NCBI RefSeq assembly: GCF_049243985.1
Contig: NC_135371.1
Span: forward strand, 4,365,501 to 4,429,500
Direction of reading: 5' to 3'
DNA length: 64,000 nucleotides
Source: Paroedura picta
Lineage: Eukaryota > Chordata > Lepidosauria > Squamata > Gekkonidae
Under the pieces are notes generated by a model, which was given only the letters and a program-made list of their open reading frames with translations, did not search any database and was not told where the DNA came from. Position 1 is the first letter of the stretch, and each line of letters starts with the position of its first letter. Made by a program: the position numbers and the translations under genes. This document shows positions 1-11,200 of the stretch, piece after piece.

Positions 1-272
1 TTTCCCCCCCCCCCTCCCAAGCATTAGTGAGTTCTTTCGTGGTTTCTAGGCCAAGAAGGGGGTGGAGCCTGCCCCTTCTCCTGCCTTAAACCACTTCCTG
101 TCTCTCCCCCTTCAGTTCTCCTCAAGCCTGCCTGTTAATGCGGGTAGTGGGTAGTCACTTCCAAAGGGTGTGGCAGGGAGACCTGGACAGCTGACATCAC
201 TCCCAGGTCTCCTCGAAGCCTGAAAAATAATTTCAGGAGCTTCCCCATGGTCCAGAAGTTGAAGAAGGCTGC

Positions 273-362
273 TCCAGAGGAACTGACCGGCCACTGTGCA
301 AGACAGGATGCTGGACTAGATGGACCACTGGTCTGATCCAGCAGGGCTCTTCTTACATTCTT
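273..362 (+). repeat. CR1-type LINE 3' end
   Basis: The segment contains the familiar 'ggatgctggactagatgg' and 'ctgatccagcagggctcttc' blocks that end many reptile CR1 copies. Related ends recur near 10.6, 26.1, 30.4 and 33.1 kb in this window. It is a 5'-truncated fragment without coding capacity. Confidence 0.7.
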
Positions 363-539
363 CACGATTTCTGACATCTGCAAAACTAGGGGGGAAACAT
401 CCCTGTTTTCCGAGTCCCGCAGAAAAGTCAGCAGGTTGAGGAGAGTCGATAGCTACAGTCTGTCTATGACTGGCGTAAATCAGTGTGAATAACTGGCTTC
501 CCTGATTTCCAAATGTTTCCACGCAGCAAGGTGGCCTTC

Positions 540-1090
540 AGGGGCAATCTCACTGCCCGGTCTGTTGTGAGCTTTTTGGGGACTTACCACTGGGATTAAA
601 TTCAGAGGGAAAGGAAAACTCCATGAATTCAAAGGGGTTCTGAACAACATCCTATATCTTGGAACTGGATGAGTATCCTTGGAATGGGGAGATGAATGTC
701 GCAAAGCCCTAGTTCCCCTCCACTCTCCCTGGCAGCATCAGGCGGGAGAAGTAAAATTCCCTGCTCTTTGTTGGAGGATTTTTTTCAATGGGCCAGAGAT
801 AAGGCATTGTTTAAAATGGTCATCCATTGCAATGTGTTGTGTGTGTGTTTTTTAAATGTTCAGTAAAAATGTAGAAAGAGATGCTCTTGCTTCAGCCAGA
901 CACCGTCCACCACATCTGATACCTGTTTGTTCAAGAGCCTGAGTGTTCGGCTATAGTTAGGGGGGTCTGGGTTCAAACCCACACTCGGTCTGTCACTTTC
1001 TGAGCCTGGTACACCTTACAGGATTGCTCTGAAGAATAAATATGGTGCCTCTGGGGTGAAACCCTTCTTGCAATAAATGTGTAATGTATT
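540..1090 (+). other. Duplicated ZNF 3' UTR-like segment
   Basis: This stretch aligns by eye, in order, with about 51060-51830, the region downstream of the finger exon of gene E. Shared blocks include 'gaagaataaatat' followed by 'gtgcctctgggg' (1031-1055 versus 51751-51775) and 'gtagaaagaaatcc' versus 'gtagaaagagatgc'. Both copies hold an AATAAA hexamer at the matching place (1035-1040 and 51755-51760). It is probably the 3' end of a further ZNF paralogue whose coding exon lies left of the window, or a detached remnant. No coding sequence is visible. Confidence 0.5.
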
Positions 1091-1163
1091 GATCAGTCCA
1101 GAAATCTCAGGACATTGCTGGCACGTATTTGTGCTGAATATTAACTTTCATGGTGGTTTAGGA

Positions 1164-1266
1164 CAGGGGTAGTCAACCTGTGGTCCTCCAGATGTTCGTG
1201 GACTACAATTCCCATGAGCCCCTGCCAGCATTGGACATCTGGAGGACCACAGGTTGACTACCCCTG
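1164..1266. mobile_element. Palindromic hAT-type MITE (CAGGGGTAGTCAA family)
   Basis: A short foldback element starting CAGGGGTAGTCAACCTG and ending with the reverse complement. It is flanked by a perfect 8-bp duplication, gtttagga (1156-1163 and 1267-1274), the size expected of hAT superfamily transposases. There is no coding sequence, so it would depend on a transposase in trans. Confidence 0.9.
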
Positions 1267-1374
1267 GTTTAGGATATACCAAAGGTATTCTTTTGAATTA
1301 CCCCGCACTTTCTTTGGGGGAAGCAGCAGGAATTACCTATTTATAGGAGAAGTACCCCCTTGGAGTGGCCAGAA

Positions 1375-1425
1375 TGTGGGTCTCCAGATATTCATGGACT
1401 ACAATTCCCATGAACCCCTGCCTGC
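1375..1425. mobile_element. MITE half-copy remnant
   Basis: Only one arm of the palindromic MITE is recognisable ('tccagatattcatggact', 'acaattcccatgaacccctg'). The other arm and terminal duplication are missing. Confidence 0.6.
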
Positions 1426-1479
1426 TGCAGCATCAGACAATCCATGCACAGGAGAAACTTCTCAAATATTCAGCTTCTG

Positions 1480-2330
1480 GGGAGAACTTCATTCTGAGTG
1501 GTAATCTTCAGCAGCAGCAAAGAATCCACTGAAGGGAGAAACCTCTTGAATGCTACGGAAGTTCATTCCATCAGAACTGCAGTCTTCAGCAGCATCAAAG
1601 AATCTACACGGGAGAAACCTTTTGTGTGCTCGAAGTGTGGAAAGAGATTCAGTCAAAGCTGCAGTCTTCTACAGCAGGGGTAGTCAACCAGTGGTCCTCC
1701 AGATGTCCATGGACTACACTTTCCATGAGCAAATGCTGGCAGGGGCTCGTGGGAATTGTAGTTCATGGACATCTGGAGGACCACAGGTTGACTACCCCTG
1801 TTCTATGGCATCTGACAACCCACAGAGGGCAGAAACCAGAATCCTCCATGCGTGAAAAGAAACTCAGTTGGAGACGTCAGGTTGAGAGACTTGTGAAATG
1901 TGACAATAGCACATTAGAACTCCACGTGGATTGTTTATGCACATGAAGAGAAACTTTGCGCCAAGAGCTGTTTTCACATTTTACGCACTAACTATCACAT
2001 CTGAACCCAGACGGATAAAGCTATATATAAAATTGAGTGTAGAATGAACCTGCGTCTGCTCAGAAACCTTACCATTAACTACAGAAACTGCAAAAAATCC
2101 CGCTTTGGAAAATGCTCAGATTGTGGAAGGAGCTGTAGCCGTGATGGAAACTTCAGATGCAGGGAGGAAACAGGATGTGTTCTGAGGGAGGAAAGAGGTT
2201 CAAGACCAGCTCTGTCCTTCTTCCAGTGAGGAACACACAGGAGGAGGAACCTCCGACCCAAATGATCCCTGGGTGGCAAGAGCTTTAGCCAGAGATCAGA
2301 TCTGTATATTCTTCAAAGAATTTCCCCAGG
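1480..2330 (+). pseudogene. Decayed C2H2 zinc-finger exon
   Basis: Translation in changing + frames gives finger remnants such as EKPFVCSKCGKRFSQSC at about 1612-1665 and KCSDCGRSC at about 2107-2140, each with pieces of the TGEKP-like linker. The reading frame is broken by stops and shifts throughout, and a MITE (1675-1800) sits inside the second recognisable finger. The residues resemble the fingers of gene E ([10 protein letters not shown] type), so this is probably a dead paralogue of the D/E/F group. The last part (2044-2230) resembles the decayed fingers behind the stop codon of gene E. No SCAN exon for it is visible. Confidence 0.7.
1675..1800. mobile_element. Palindromic hAT-type MITE inside the ZNF pseudogene
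   Basis: Starts caggggtagtcaacc and ends gactacccctg. The flanking 8-mers ttctacag and ttctatgg match at six of eight positions, as expected for an older target duplication. It splits a finger coding unit, so the insertion came with or after decay of the exon. Confidence 0.85.
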
Positions 2331-2429
2331 GGGTAAATCTTTGCCCATCCATCACCCAATGTTCTTGCATGTCGGTTGAGACTCAGCTTCAGTTGCCCAA
2401 AATGCTAATGGCTCAGAAATGATTTACAT

Positions 2430-2535
2430 TTTTAGTGGCTCCTCCTTATCTGTGGAACTCCCTGCTTAAGGAAGCTTGCCCTCTTTCTATCTTTTTTTAA
2501 GAAGCTGGGAGAAAATTGTTATTTACCATATCCAA
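2430..2535 (+). repeat. L2-like LINE 3' fragment
   Basis: The sequence 'tgtggaactccctgctt' followed by 'aagaagctgggagaa' resembles the C-terminal reverse-transcriptase/3' region of L2-like elements in this window (compare 19270-19350). It is short and the family call is tentative. Confidence 0.35.
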
Positions 2536-2659
2536 AGGATGAAAATGCTGGTTGATGACACTAGACAATCCCATACTTTTTGCTACAGACACATGGCAAG
2601 TGGCCAGCTGGTGTCCACAATTTGCAAACAGCTCTTTCCTGGCAAGGAGGCCTGCCGGA

Positions 2660-2785
2660 GTGGCCAAACTGCGATTCTCTAGATGTCCATGGACTACAAT
2701 TCCCGTGAGCTCCTGCCTGCAGATGCTGGCAGAGGCTCATGGGAATTGTAGTCCATGGATATCTGGTGATCCACAGTGGCCACCA
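2660..2785. mobile_element. Diverged palindromic MITE
   Basis: Both arms are present ('tagatgtccatggactac' and 'attgtagtccatggatatc') but the termini are eroded and no target duplication is evident, so this copy is older than most in the window. Confidence 0.75.
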
Positions 2786-3930
2786 GGAGTGACAGTTGAG
2801 CGATCTTTCTGGTGAGGGTCAGTGTTTGAAGCCGCTCTGATTTTACTGACAGCTCCCAAAGATACTGTGTTTACAAAGCAGGGCGGGCAGAAATCGGTCA
2901 GGTTTGGTGTGTCTGTTTTACAGGTTTCATTTAAGGCTACACCTTTCCCCCCATAATCTGAATACAGCTGAGGGTTTGATTGGGGTGCTGCCAACAATCC
3001 TGAGGGGGGGTGGGGAAAGTCTTGCCCTCTTCGTAGAGGCTTAATTTTTCTGATATTATTTCCCTCCTCTTCAAGGATTAATCTTCCCCTCCCCCCTTTT
3101 GACCAAGAACATGACAACTTTATAAAGCAAGGAAAATGTTAAAGGGATTGAGAAAGGGTTGTAAGTCGTAGAAGAGGTTTTGCAGAATAACTTCAGTTGC
3201 TCATCGACTTGGCCATATTTTGTGTTTTGCTTCTTAAAGCACGAGTTGGAGTGAGACTGTTGAAAAAGTTAGTCCCCTGTAAATGTGCTGGGTTTTGGAG
3301 GGGGGGGGCGTGTTGTTTCTAAAAATTGCTTTGTTTAAATTGCATGTAAAGATATAGAAATTGCCGTTCCCATGCAGCAAACCCTTTTCAGTTTGGGGCT
3401 TTTTTTCAGTGATAGCCGAATTCGATCCACTTTGCCCAAATTCATGATCTGGATCAGGTTGTTGAATGCCTGTTAATGCTTGCTTCTGTCAGAACTTTTA
3501 ATGAAGCTTTTAATTTCAGCTTTTCTAATGTTCTGTTCTTCGATTGATATGTTGTGATTTTATGGTAGTATTTTGAAAGAGGCAGCCTATAAACTCCTTA
3601 AAAAATTGTAAAGGAGTTTGCAGTCTTTGCCAGTAGGCTACGTAAGGGGGCATCACCTGCTCCGTGCAGTTTGGGACCTGGTTTTTGAGGGGCGTAACCT
3701 GTTGCTAGAACTCTTTACCCTCCCAAACCCAGGGAGAAAAGCAAACCCTCAGAAAGGGGGGTGTTGTGGGAGGGGGGTGGTTTTGGAGAATTGGGAGATG
3801 GGCACAGTCCCCCTCCCCCATCAACAACATCTTCTTTTTCAGAAATGGCCTTGAGCTAGTAAAGCTCGAGAATTTTTCAATAACAGGGAGGTGACATTGA
3901 TAGTGGTTTCAGGGGCTTGGCCCCAGGTCA
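2786..3930. other. Intergenic stretch, no gene seen
   Basis: No open frame with family features, RNA gene or full repeat was recognised. A run of G at 3298-3308 and a possible LINE tail near 3540-3610 are the only notable points. Confidence 0.5.
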
Positions 3931-4440
3931 GGACTCCCCGTATTCCACATTTCCATTATATATTTATTGAGGTGGTATGTCCCGTTAACGAGTGGAATTC
4001 ACCGCTGCAGGAAGTGATGGCAGCTACAAGCATAGAAAGCTTCAAGAGGGGACTGGATAAATATATGGTCCGTTATTAGCCACAAGATTGGTAGTACTGT
4101 CTAGGGCAGTGATGCTCTACATTCTTGGTTTTTGGGGGGCAACAGAAGGAGGGCTTCTGGAGTTCTGGACCCACTGCTGGGCTTCCTGATCACACCTGTG
4201 TTTTGAACCTTATGTGACACAGTATGGGACTGGATGGGTCACTGGCCTGATCCAACATGGCTTCTCTTATGCTCCTTTGTCTGGGACAATGATGCTCTAT
4301 ATTCTTGGTGCTTGGTGGGCCACAGCGGGAATATCCGGAGTTCAGGCCCCACTGGTGAATTTCCTGATTTGAATCTCCTCTAGATGATTATGATGATAAT
4401 TCCAGGTAATCCCCAGGTCCCCCCTGGAGGGTGGCATCCC
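3930..4440 (+). repeat. CR1-type LINE 3' region
   Basis: The order 'gtggaattcaccgctgcag', 'tcaagaggggactggataa', then 'gggactggatgggtcactgg' and 'cctgatccaacatggcttc' is the 3' UTR of a CR1 subfamily. A partly repeated second tail follows at 4264-4340. It is truncated and non-coding. Confidence 0.7.
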
Positions 4441-4601
4441 TACAAAAATAACATATTCCCTGGACGAGTCAGAAGAGAAGGCTACGCTACAACTCTTCTT
4501 GACACCCTGCTTCTCTACGAGCAGGGGACTTCTCTTTGCTAGGGTGCCTAATTTCCCGGTGCGATTTCCCCATCTGCACTGGTATATCCAGCTCAGAAAC
4601 C

Positions 4602-5115
4602 CTCGGGAGACCTATAACTGCAGCCCTCCAGCTGTCCATAGACTACAATTCCCATGAGCCCCTGCCAGCATTCTGCCACCCTCGGGAGACCTATAAGAGG
4701 AGGTATAGTCAAACTGCAGCCCTCCAGATGTACATGGACTACAATTCCCATGAGCCCCTGCCAGCATTCTGCCACCCTCGGGAGACCTATAAGAGGAGGG
4801 GTAGTCAAACTGCGGCCCTCCAGATGTCCATGGACTACAATTCCCATGAGCCCCTGCCAGCATTCTGCCACCCTCGGGAGACCTATAAGAGGAGGGGGTA
4901 GTCAAACTGCGGCCCTCCAGATGTCCATGGACTACAATTCCCATGAGCCCCCGCCAACATTCTGCCACCCTCGGGAGACCTATAAGAGGAGGGGTAGTCA
5001 AACTGCGGCCATCCAGATGTCCATGGACTACAATTCCCATGAGCCCCTGCCAGCGAATGCTGGCAGGGGCTCATGGGAATTGTAGTCCATGGACATCTGG
5101 AGGGCCGCAGTTTGA
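4602..5115. repeat. 96-bp MITE-derived tandem array at the gene B promoter
   Basis: Successive units begin 'ctcgggagacctata' at 4602, 4681, 4777, 4873 and 4970. The spacings are 79, 96, 96 and 97 bp. Each unit is one MITE arm (about 64 bp) plus a 32-bp spacer, and the promoter-proximal end is a full palindromic MITE (to 5115). The spacer is the same, in opposite orientation, as the one in the large array at 38462-40228. The array ends 103 bp before the GGTTAA block of the gene B promoter. Confidence 0.9.
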
Positions 5116-5396
5116 AGAGGGACAGGGAAAGAGCCCGGGACGTCAGCAGCTCCCTCCCGCAGAGTATGCATGCTGCCAGGAGAGAAAAGGGAAACGGCTC
5201 CCCGGCGGCTGTGCAATGGTTAAAGCGAGAGATCTCTGCTTCCTAGAGGGGCATGGGAATTTGGGTAACTGGGGGGTGCGGGAGGGGGGGGTGGGCGAAG
5301 CGGCCGCTTCCTCTTTCCTCTGGGGCTGGGAAGCTTCCCTTTGAATTTCTCGGCAGAGGGCACGAGGATGAGCGCAGCAATTTGGGGAGAGGCAGA
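5116..5396 (+). promoter_or_regulatory. Gene B promoter and likely first non-coding exon
   Basis: A G+C-rich, CpG-containing segment with GGTTAA (5218-5223) and TTCCTAGAG (5240-5248). The pair, with the same spacing, also occurs at the gene C and D/E promoters. A good donor, GGCAGA|GTAAGT, at 5396/5397 would end a 5' UTR exon, which could splice to an acceptor near 8043 (cttcag|gg) before the coding exon. The transcription start is not determined. Confidence 0.6.
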
Positions 5397-5999
5397 GTAA
5401 GTTAAAGGGCTTTTTTTGGGGGGGGGGAGGCAAGGGGGAAAAGGGTCAGGGGAGGCAAGGGGGAGTGGGATGCCCTTCCCTAGTAGGGGGACAAGATGCA
5501 TCCAAGTGCAGCTTTCTCCCAGCCTGAAAAGCCCTCCCAGCTCACCCCGCGTGTCTCATTTCACCGCCTGAGCTCTCATGTCTAGCTTGAGCGTCTCCTT
5601 CCTGTCGGATTTGGGGACCTCCTCCCCGAGTTTTGCACATCTCACTGTGGCAGCGTCCGCTCTGGATGATGGGTTGGCAGGGGGAAGGGACTGGGAGGCT
5701 TTTTTAAAGGGGGCTGGCCAATTTGGGCCAGGAGTAGACTTATCTGCAGCATTGCCCACAACAGGGATATAGACCTTTGTCTGCTGGCACTGGCAAGGGA
5801 ATAATTCGGGAAAATCACCATGCAGCTACGCCCATCTAAGCCCAAAATGGTATATACGGATGCATTGTTTGGTCTAGCAGTAGCTATTAGCTATGGCGGG
5901 TCAATGGAACCTCCTTGATCACAGGTAGTATATCTCCATATGCCACCTTGCTGGGGAGGAAGATATATATATATCTTTAATAATTTGGTTTAAACCCCT

Positions 6000-6245
6000 T
6001 TTAAGAAGAGATGGTTTCTATACCCTGCTTTTTTTACTGCCCAGAGGAGTCTTAAAGCCGTTTACAGTCGCCTTCCCTTCCTCTCCCCACAACAGACACC
6101 CTGTGAGGTAGGTAGGGCTGAGAGAGCTCGGGCAGAACTGGGACTGGCCCAAGAAAACCCAGCAGGCTTCTAGTGGAGGAGTGGGAAATCAGACCTGGTT
6201 CTCCAGACTAGAAGCCATTGTTCTTAACTACTACACCATGCAGGC
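6000..6245 (-). repeat. tRNA-derived SINE (type 2, L2-like tail)
   Basis: Reverse complement of the family with the head 'gtgtagtggttaggagt', the middle 'ggtgtctgttgtggggag' and the tail 'aaaagcggggtataaaa'. The same family recurs more than a dozen times in the window. Confidence 0.75.
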
Positions 6246-6429
6246 TATTTATGCGACAACTAAGAAGGAAGAAAGGCAGGAGATGCATTAAAAAGGTGTA
6301 ACCTCCATGTAGAGACACTATACCTGTATACATGACTGGCTGGGGGTCTGCTAAGAGGGCCTTGGAAAAGAATTAGATACAGTTTCAGGCTTTAAGGTAG
6401 TCCTGGATTCTGGCTGTTTTCTACCACTA

Positions 6430-6721
6430 AAGGTAAAGGTAAAGGTATCCCCTGTGCAAGCATCGAGTCATGTCTGACCCTTGGGGTGACGCCCTCCAGC
6501 GTTTTCATGGCAGACTCAATACGGGGTGGTTTGCCAGTGCCTTCCCCAGTCATTACCGGTTACCCCCCAGCAGCAAGCTGGGGACTCATTTTACCGACCT
6601 CGGAAGGATGGAAGGCTGAGTCGACCTTGAGCCGGCTGCTGGGATTGAACTCCCATCCTCATGGGCAGAGCCTTCAGACTGCATGTCTGCTGCCTTACCA
6701 CTCTGTGCCACAAGAGGCTCA
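6430..6721 (-). repeat. Sauria-type SINE (tRNA head, Bov-B-like tail)
   Basis: Full-length copy, head at the right ('tgtggcgcagagtggtaag' on -) and an (AGGTAA)n-like tail at the left. It is flanked by an 11-bp target duplication, ttctaccacta (6419-6429 and 6722-6732), which shows target-primed insertion. It lies in the probable first intron of gene B. Confidence 0.85.
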
Positions 6722-6732
6722 TTCTACCACTA

Positions 6733-8043
6733 CAGGCAGACTAATGCAGCGATCCATCTCAATCGCTCTCTTAGGGATTATTTGTTGTTTTGAAAGTCTT
6801 GAGTTGGACTATCCAGTTGAGTGCTTAGGGGAGCAAGCCAAAGCAGGCAAGAGGCGTTCTCTGGCTTGTCCTGGAAGAAGAGTTTTGAGGCCTGCATTGC
6901 TAGTCCCTGAAACCCCTCAGAGATTTCTGTGTGGCCATTCCTCACTGCCATGCCCCCCCCCATGACATGTCACCAGAAGTGATGTCACCACCTGTATTAA
7001 AAGGCTGAGAAGGAGAGAGACAGACAATGGTTTAAGGAGCAGGTTTGCAGGCTCTCCCCCCCCCCCCCGGCACAGAAACCACGAGAGGACTCACTCATGC
7101 TGGGGGGTGGGGGAGGAACCATAGAAGTAGCTGGTTCCCCAGCTTGTGGTCAGGTCCATTAAGGTAGGAAGGAACTGTAGCCTTTTGGAACTAGGAACGC
7201 AGGGAGGAACTGGACACTTTTTAGCTTTCTTTTATCTCTCTCATACTGCATTTTGACTTCTGCATTGAAATAGTCTAGTGTTTCTTACACACGAGGATTC
7301 ACCATTAGATCATCTTATGGTTCTTTCCTCGGAATTGCTTGATCTGAACTGAGGAAGCTTCTAAATGTTTTCATTGTATTTTGCAAGCAATTTCGTCTTG
7401 AAAAATAAATACTTCATTGGCAAAGAAAAACAATATACTCTACAAGCAATTCATCTCGAAAAATACGTACTTCATTGACAAAGAAAAATACTTAGTAAAC
7501 AATTGTCTGACTTTTTATTGTACCTTATGCAGCATAATTTCTCTTTGATAGGAAGGAAAAGGCTGCAGACCCCCAGCTGTCTGTGGACCCCCCGTTGGGA
7601 ATCCCCACTATAAAGTATTGTACTGAAGCGTTACATAAAGTCCATGTTTGGCTCGGTAGCCCTGGGTTTAAATATTGTGCTCAAGCACTGCCTTAAATCC
7701 CTGTTTGGCTTTGTGGCTGACAGATGACAGGCCTTCCAAGTAATTCAGTCTGTTTCCAATTTCTGTTTCAGTTAGTCACAGGAAAGCCAAATAGACTTCG
7801 TACTAATGCTGACTCAAGTCTTGCACCAGAATCATATTACCGCATGCTCAGCATTTGAATTTTGTGCTCTCAATACTGGATTTGTGTCCCTGTTACTTCT
7901 CCTCTGTTTCGTTTTCTTTCCATTTTAAGATTACAGCTGTCCTATTCTGCTCAGGATGCAAGCTGCCCCACTCAGGAGGGGAGAAATTTAGAGGGACCAT
8001 TATCCAGGACTTTTCCATTTGGTTTGCATCTTTAACTCTTCAG
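6733..8043. other. Probable gene B intron sequence
   Basis: No gene is seen. It contains a two-copy direct repeat of about 50 bp (7383-7432 and 7445-7490, 'tacttcattggcaaagaaa' and 'tacttcattgacaaagaaa') and otherwise unique sequence. A pyrimidine-rich acceptor, tttaactcttcag|gg (8043), is the likeliest 5' splice partner before the gene B start codon. Confidence 0.45.
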
Positions 8044-8225
8044 GGATCCAAACATCTTCTCGACCCAGGGAAGGACGGGGAACACTACCAGCCTTCAAGG
8101 AGTTCTTGATTCGTCAGGAGACTGCAATAAATTTGGAAAGTCGTCAGGACAAGCCAGACCTTAGCAGACAGAACTTTTTGCCGCCTCTGCAGAAAGGGAG
8201 GTGCTAGAACTGAGGGAATCACAAG

Positions 8226-11200
8226 ATGGCTGCCGAGGAAAGAGAGGCCACCTCGGTGGGCCTTGAAGTCACAGTGGATAAGGGAGTGAAAATGGAAGAT
8301 CCAGTCTCCATCAGGACTTCTCTGCATGAGGGCCCACGAAGATCAAGGAAAACCACTTACATCTCCCAGGATGGGACCGTTGAAGAGTGCCTGAGCTGGA
8401 CAGCAGCAAAACAGTCTGAACGGGAGACGGACATCAGGATATCACAGTGCTGGGAAGCCGAATGGCACGAACCTCTGAAGACAGGCCAGTCTCCTTATTC
8501 AGGGTGGGGCCACCCTCAGCTCTCAGGGCCCGCCTTCCTGGCTCCTCCGGAAACATCCACCGGTGTCTGCAGCTCAAATGCTGATGTGACCGGAGGGAAA
8601 GCAGACGACGGGGACCCGAAGAGCGAGGCACCGGGCAACCAGGAGATGTGGCGCCAGCGCTTCCGCTGGTTCTGCTACCAGGAAGCCTCGGGGCCTCGGG
8701 AGGCCAGCCTTCAGCTCCGGGAGCTCTGCCTGAGTTGGCTGAAGCCCGAGGCACGCACAAAGGAGCAGATCGTTGACCAGATCCTCCTGGAGCAGTTCCT
8801 GGCCATTTTGCCGGAGGAGATCCAGGGCTGGGTAGGGGAAGGCAGCCCGGAGACCTGCGCCGAAGCCGTGGCCCTGGTGGAAGACTTCCTGCTGCGGCAG
8901 GAGGAAGCCGAGCAGTGGAAGCAGGAGGTGAGCACATTTGGGGTGTCTCAGATCCAAAGGTAGAGGGGAGACAAGAGTACGAGGGGGGGCTGGAGCATCT
9001 CTCCCTTAGAAAAAGGCTAGAGATTCTGCGACGGTCTGGTCTAGAAGAACGAGGGCTGCAGGGGGGAACAGTGGAGACTGGCAAAATTAAGCAAGGAGTA
9101 GGAAGAATGGGCAGGTGGGATTTTCTCTTCCTCTTGCAAAATGCTAGAACTGGGGCAGGCTTCCTCAACTAGGGTTTCGTGAACCCCTGGTGTTTCTTGA
9201 ATGCCCTGGAAAGGTTTCCCTAAAGGTTGGGAGTTAATTAATTTTTTAAATATGTTTTTAAAACTTGTTAACCATTTATCGTGATATGTGACCCTATGTG
9301 GTCATGCCAAGCCACCCACCCCCTCTCCCCAAATGGACAGTGATGGGCCTGGAGGGTGTGGGGAGGGGAGGGGCCCTGGGTGGCCTTTTACCCAGCTATG
9401 CTTTCCAGCCATATTCTCCACAATCACCACACTTATGGGGGGTTTCGAAGCCTGAACAATGTTTCATGGATTTCTTAATTATCAAAACATAGAGAAAGGC
9501 TGGTCTAGGGCAGCGGTCCTCAATCTTTCTGAGGTCAGGGACCACCTCCAGGGATGTGGGGAGAGCCGACGGCCTGGGTGCTGCGCACACGCGCGGCAGC
9601 TGCACGCAAACGCACACGTGCGCAGTTGGCGCGCATGCGCGTTTTCGCCACCAGGGGGTGCAAACGTGCATGCGCGCCAACTGCATGCATGCGTGTTTGT
9701 GGTGCTGGCGGCCGCGCCTGCCTCTTCCCTTCCTTCTCACTGTGGGGGGGGGGGTCAGGCGCGGTACCGGTACCGGTCCGCCGACCGGGGGTTGGGGGTT
9801 GATGACCCCCGGTCTAGGGCATCCAGTGAGGCTAATGGGCCATAGATGCAGGACATACAAAAGGAAATACTTCTTCATATGAGTGATTAAAAGGTGGAAT
9901 TTGTTACCATCATATTCAGAGGCAGCCTTCCTTCCCTCCCTCCCTCCGTCCCTCCCCATCCGGCTTAGACACTGTCCAGAGGTCCAAAGGCCAGGCCGTG
10001 ACACTGTCCAGAATCCTAGAATCATAGAGTCTGAAGGGGCCACACAGGCCATCTCGCCCAACCCCCTGGTCAATACAGGATCAGCCTACTTTCCATGCTT
10101 TCCATTTCTTGCCTTGTAGGTACTGGGAGAATTTGAGGAGATGGCCATGGGATTCTCCAGAGAAGATGAGGCTGCCCGAGGCACAGTGGATGGGCACCCC
10201 TCCCAAGAAATCAAGCAGGAGGGCTCCGAGGGGGCCGGCTCGCTAGGTGAGAATGGTTTGTGTCCCACAGATCTGGATGTGCTGTCAGGGGGCTCTTCGA
10301 TGAGGCCTCCATCAGCGCTCCCCCTGGGGCCAGCTGAGTTTTTAAAAAAGTGGACATGGCCATTGTAAGGCGGGGGTTGTTACCGGCTGACCTCTCTCAA
10401 ACAAAAGGGTTTTCCACCAGACTGCTAAACCCCTGGTTTTTCTTTAGTCCGGCCTTCCTCAAAGGGGCCAAGGCACATTTGTGTGACTGGGCACAGACTG
10501 AAAAATGTGAGAAGCGGAGCCCAATGGGATTCAGAACTAAGCCTCTGAATCCTAGAGCTATGAGTCAGCCTCAGGGGAAGGCCTCGGCCTGAATGTCCTG
10601 TAGTTAGCCCTCCAGAGGAACTGGCTGGCCACTGTGTGCGACAGGATGCTGGCCTAGATGGACCACTGGACTGATCCAGCAGGTCTCATGTTTTTATGAT
10701 TTCTCTAGAGCAGCAAATCTGAGCCTCTTGTGGCGCAGAGTGGTAAGGCAGCAGACATGCAGCCTGAAAGCTCTGCCCATAAGGCTGGGAGTTCGATCCC
10801 AGCAGCCGGCTCAAGGTTGACTCAGCCTTCCATCCTTCCGAGGTCGGTCAAATGAGTCCCCAGCTTGCTGCTGGAGAGTAAACGGTAATGACTGGGGAAG
10901 GCACTGGCAAACCACCCCGTATTGAGTCTGCCATGAAAACGCTGGAAGGCGTCACCCCAAGGGTCAGACATGACCTGGTGTTTGCACAGGGGATACCTTT
11001 ACCTTTACCTTAGAGCAGCAAATATGCCATTGACCTCATTTTCAGGCTTCATTTCACCTTGAAAACTAAATGTATAAGGTTTTCTCTCTCTCTCTCTCCA
11101 TTCCAGCAGGCGATGGCTGGGACAGCGAGTCCGAAAGAGCACTGATTGAGGTTCCATTGGAAATAATTGTGCCTCGAGACACAGCTGAGAACTTTGTGAA

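Noticed and set aside
951-1010. tRNA-like stretch with 'gggttcaaacccacactcgg'
   Set aside because: It has no matching acceptor stem or A box and sits in the duplicated 3' UTR segment.
5143-5501. Proline-rich minus-strand frames at the gene B promoter
   Set aside because: G-rich promoter sequence read in antisense; no initiator context or splice structure.
8434-9168. Proline/serine-rich 244-codon frame on the minus strand
   Set aside because: It is the antisense shadow of the G+C-rich SCAN exon of gene B. Similar shadows occur opposite the SCAN exons of C, D, E and F.
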